Shown here one piece after another: positions 60,776 to 64,000 of a stretch of 64,000 nt of DNA (the stretch's first letter is position 1; every line of letters begins with the position of its first letter). Source of the DNA: Varanus komodoensis. Taxonomy: Eukaryota > Chordata > Lepidosauria > Squamata > Varanidae. The position numbers were made by a program, and so were the translations under genes. The stretch is from contig NW_025336346.1 in assembly GCF_004798865.1 (NCBI RefSeq), positions 2,756,176 to 2,820,175 of the forward strand, given 5' to 3'. Under the pieces are notes generated by a model. That model saw only the letters and a list, made by a program, of their open reading frames with translations, was not told the DNA's origin and searched no databases.

Positions 60776-62044
60776 TCTAACAAATCCTGACTGGTCAGCC
60801 CTGCAATTCTCCATGCTGCACTGTCTGCTCCATCCTCTTTTACACAGCCTGCCTCAGGATGGCTGCCAGTGAGCCACATGCCCAGCAAGATGGATAAAGG
60901 AACTCCTCTGCTACCACAGATGAGCACCACAACAGTCCAGAAGTAGCATGCAGAGTCTTCCCCCATGAGACAGGTGATCAGGAGTCAAATGATGCTCATC
61001 ATCACCTCACAGCCTCTTTCCAGTTCCTGGTTTTGGATGCGGTAGCCAGATCCTGTGTGCTTCACAAGGGCCCACCCTGCAGCAGGCACTACTTGGTTGA
61101 CAAGCTCCATCAGCCTGCAAATCAGTACCAGAAATGTGAGCAAGGCAATCCCAGAAAGAAAGCCCTCTGGGACACGTGCAGCCCTAGGTTAATTGCCTTT
61201 AAATGCCTTATCTCTGATCAGCATGTGGTTAATTTTAACCACAGCCTGCTGCCCGGTCCCTTTCAATGCTGTACAGCAAGCAGGTGCACAGCTCAACCAG
61301 CCTCACACTAGCAAATAGGCTTACAGCAGCTGGAATATACCAAAGAACAAAAGTTCAGAGTCACACTATAGGTTAACATGATCATGGATGCTCCACACAA
61401 GCTTGGCCACATTTGGCCAAGAACTGCCACAAATCAGAACCAGATTCGGCATTAACAAAATTGTTAACAGTATCTTACTTTTCCATGAAGAAGCAGCTTT
61501 TATAGATAGCTCCTTGCATGCATTGTTTTGCTGTTGATGTGATTTATGGTGCTGAAGCAGCTCTGCCAGGAAGTTGAAAGTGCATTTGTCATATTCTGTA
61601 GTCAGATTTCCATCCAAAAGGAAGAGGTCTTCATGTTGTGTAGGGCAATCCTATGCTTACCTGTTTCCTCTAAAGCAAATTAATGCTGTATTACAGGAAA
61701 CTTACCCACCAGTACCAATAACTGCAGCTTTAATCACTGGTTAATTGACTGTAGTTGAGCTGTTTATAAGTTTCTTATTAAGCAGTGAGGCTAAAGGTTA
61801 AGGGTACATTTACTGTTTCACCCACCTGTTTTTTTGGCATCAGTCTATCATAGTAATAAGGAAATAAAGTGCAGTAATTCTAAAGTAAGTTGTATATATT
61901 AGATATCAAGCCGTCCTGAGATGTTTGCAGAGGACAGGATAGAAAAGCTTTTAAATAATAAATAAAAAGAAATTCTCTCAAATATCCTTCAGTACCTCAA
62001 AGGATCACTTTCTTTCAGGTTTGGGTAAAATGTCAATATTACTA

Positions 62045-62232
62045 TATTGCATTTATATCTGCCTTTTTTCCTCTTGTGAGGAATCACGGCAGTTTACATA
62101 GTTCCATTTTGTCCTCATGACAACAATCCCATGAGACCTGTTAAGCTGAGAGTCCATGGCTAAGTTGGAACTAGAACCCAGATCTCCTGAGCCCCAGCCA
62201 TGCACTCTAACCACTACACAATGCTGCCTCTT
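62045..62232 (-). repeat. tRNA-derived SINE (GATATAAAT-tailed family)
   Basis: gcatttatatctgccttttt, tcctcatgacaacaatccca, ggaactagaacccagatctc and ccactacacaatgctgcctc. Confidence 0.8.
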
Positions 62233-62989
62233 AAAATATATAGCAGTTACATTAACTGATTCATCCATTAGAAAGCTAATGATTTAGAAAATATTTCATT
62301 GGATGAAAAGTAAAAGTAATGATTTATAAATGTAATAATAGAAAATGTAATACTTCATAAAGAAGTTGGTGGTTTAGTCAATGGTTTTTTTCTAGCAGGC
62401 CACTGCTGTTGCACAACACAGCAAGATACTCTCTCAAAGAACTCAAAGCCTCAGTGCATTCCCCATGATACACTCAAGCAACATGGCAACAGGAAATTGC
62501 ATTATGTTCCTCTGGCCAGATCACTCTCTGGGGACATTTTAAATTGGACAGTAGCCTTGGAAAGGACCCTCTCCAGTCAGGTCAGACTGACAATACTGCA
62601 GCATTTTAATATGTGCAACAGAACCCTGCTAATCCCCGGAAAGGAAAACATTCCTCTTCCACAGTCATGAAGTTCTAAGAGTGGAGACAGCTGGCCAGAG
62701 GGCTTAGGTCTCCTCCCTCCCTCTTATGTTGGCTGTTCATGAGTTCCCTGAACATCAGAAAGTGGAATAACTTTGCAATACTTTTGTTGCAATGTGGAAT
62801 AACTCTGCAACACATACGAACAGTCCAATATAGGAATAAACATATTTGGACAGTCAGTTCTTGGGCTTTAAAAAAAATGCATGGATTCTCATGCTTAAAG
62901 TATGCTCTGCCATTCCATGGAAAATCTGAGCCAGATGGGCAGATTGGAGAAACTGAACTGTATTCTTCTATCCAAACTGGATGGCAGTA

Positions 62990-63100
62990 GGCCAACTCAC
63001 TCCAACCTGGTGTCCTTGAGATGTTTCCAACTTTCAACTCCTATCAGCCCCAGCCAGCATGACCAATGGTTAAAGAACCTGGGGGTGGGCACCACATTGA
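62990..63100. repeat. Short interspersed semi-palindromic repeat
   Basis: tccttgagatgtttccaact, tcctatcagccccagccagc and atgaccaatggttaaagaac. Same family as 28180-28300. Confidence 0.55.
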
Positions 63101-63865
63101 GAACGCCTGCACCACACCAACTGCATTCGGTCTTTCCAGGGTAGCAATTTTATGATGTGACTGGTGACTAACCAGACTGGGCCAGAGCCTGACAAACCTT
63201 TACCTGTAGAGCTGCCTTGGGCCAGCCAGTTAAGCTGCAAATTTGGTGGAAACTTAAGTCCCACCAAATTAAATGGGCCACATGTGGGATTGTAGCAGTG
63301 AAACAGGTCAGGAAAGCTCTGTGTGGTCTTAGAGGAAAAGATTTCTAAGTAATCCTTATGACTGAACAGGTTGTGTTGTACTGACTTCAAATAGACCAGA
63401 AGATGAACAAAGAATGTTTAGTTTACTCATGATTTTTAGACAACTTTGAAATGGAAATCTTACATTTGTATAGTTAGCACTCAATCGGTTTGCGCTTCAC
63501 CAAGTTTACCATGGAGAATGGTGGGGAGAGGAGGCGGCTGTAACAGTGTGTGGGTATCTAGACTAGTATGTTTTGCTGCTTGTCTGGTGTCTTGGCCTTT
63601 CCAAAATGCTGGCTGTGTGCCACGACTATGCCAGAAGCGTTTCCCCCTCCTCACCCTTGTGCACAGTGCCAGAGATGTGCATCATTTCCATCTGCATCAC
63701 TGAGATGCACCCTGGCGCTGTCTCAGGATGCATCAGAGCAGAATGGCCAGAAGGCTTCAAAAGAGAAAGGATGTCGCTGGAAATCTGCCTGTATGCACCA
63801 GCATGGCTGCTGTCCTCCGTGTGTCCACTTCATCCCGTGCAGGATTCTCACCGAACCAAAGCAGC

Positions 63866-63900
63866 ACGCGCGCGCGCGCGCGCGCACACACACACACACA
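63866..63900. repeat. (CG)n(CA)n alternating tract
   Basis: gcacgcgcgcgcgcgcgcgc runs into a CA repeat, about 35 bp of strict purine-pyrimidine alternation. Confidence 0.95.
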
Positions 63901-64000
63901 GTGGACTGAGATCACAAGAAAGTAATGGCCATCAGGCACTGAACTGCTGACATGAATGGGCCTTTCACAGATGTGGACAAGCACGGCCGATTCGCCATCG

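Larger units (their letters stand above)
58639..64000. other. Anonymous sequence to the right edge
   Basis: No exon recognised on either strand. It holds SINE fragments (60675-60775, 62045-62232), a SINE or LINE tail near 61905-61965, a semi-palindromic repeat (62990-63100) and a Z-DNA-prone tract (63866-63900). Short open frames here match no family I know. Confidence 0.5.

Noticed and set aside
63446-63950. Several overlapping plus-strand frames near the right edge
   Set aside because: They run into the CG/CA microsatellite and have no recognisable domain.
1-64000. CRISPR arrays, operons, LTR elements or endogenous viruses
   Set aside because: No regular spaced repeats other than microsatellites. 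No LTR pairs and no gag, pol or env-like frames seen; the reverse-transcriptase remnants are CR1, L2 and BovB LINEs.

Overview
The window is vertebrate nuclear DNA with spliced, intron-rich genes. It is most likely from a squamate reptile (a lizard). The clue is the repeat mix: a BovB/RTE LINE 3' end, CR1 LINEs ending in the ATTCTATGATTCT-type terminus, L2-like LINE tails, many copies of a tRNA-derived SINE ending in GGATATAAAT, and hAT and Tigger-like DNA transposons. No bacterial, CRISPR or organellar features were seen, and no LTR retroelement or endogenous virus was recognised.

Four protein genes can be assembled from exons. (1) MST1 (hepatocyte growth factor-like / macrophage-stimulating protein), minus strand: its first three coding exons lie at 5183-295 and the gene runs off the left edge. 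(2) IFRD2, plus strand: 12 coding exons from 9562 to 30502, 437 residues, complete, with a CpG-rich promoter at about 9120-9560. (3) LSMEM2, minus strand: 3 coding exons, 35337-32584, 172 residues, tail to tail with IFRD2. (4) HYAL3, minus strand: 3 coding exons, 57840-53162, 487 residues, complete, with the glycosidase-56 catalytic D-x-E and a C-terminal extension.

Layout. 1-5.2 kb: 5' part of MST1. 5.2-9.1 kb: intergenic, with SINE and CR1 fragments. 9.1-31.1 kb: IFRD2, with an 11.2-kb first intron that carries a BovB tail. 31.1-32.1 kb: GC-rich gap between converging genes. 32.1-35.3 kb: LSMEM2. 35.3-53 kb: long repeat-rich stretch with a nearly whole 2.3-kb hAT transposon (38721-41025), two 5'-truncated CR1 LINEs, a Tigger-like MITE and an unassigned membrane-segment exon candidate near 45.9 kb. 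53-58 kb: HYAL3 with another Tigger-like MITE upstream of exon 2's neighbourhood in intron 1. 58-64 kb: a CpG-rich hAT MITE and otherwise anonymous sequence.

The genes do not form a pathway. They are a piece of the block corresponding to human 3p21.31, but the order differs from human: MST1 sits head to head with IFRD2, and HYAL3 lies beyond LSMEM2 instead of beside the 5' end of IFRD2. That rearrangement, the recognisable hAT element and the cluster of ZNF143-type promoter motifs are the most interesting points. I found no clearly undescribed biological system.
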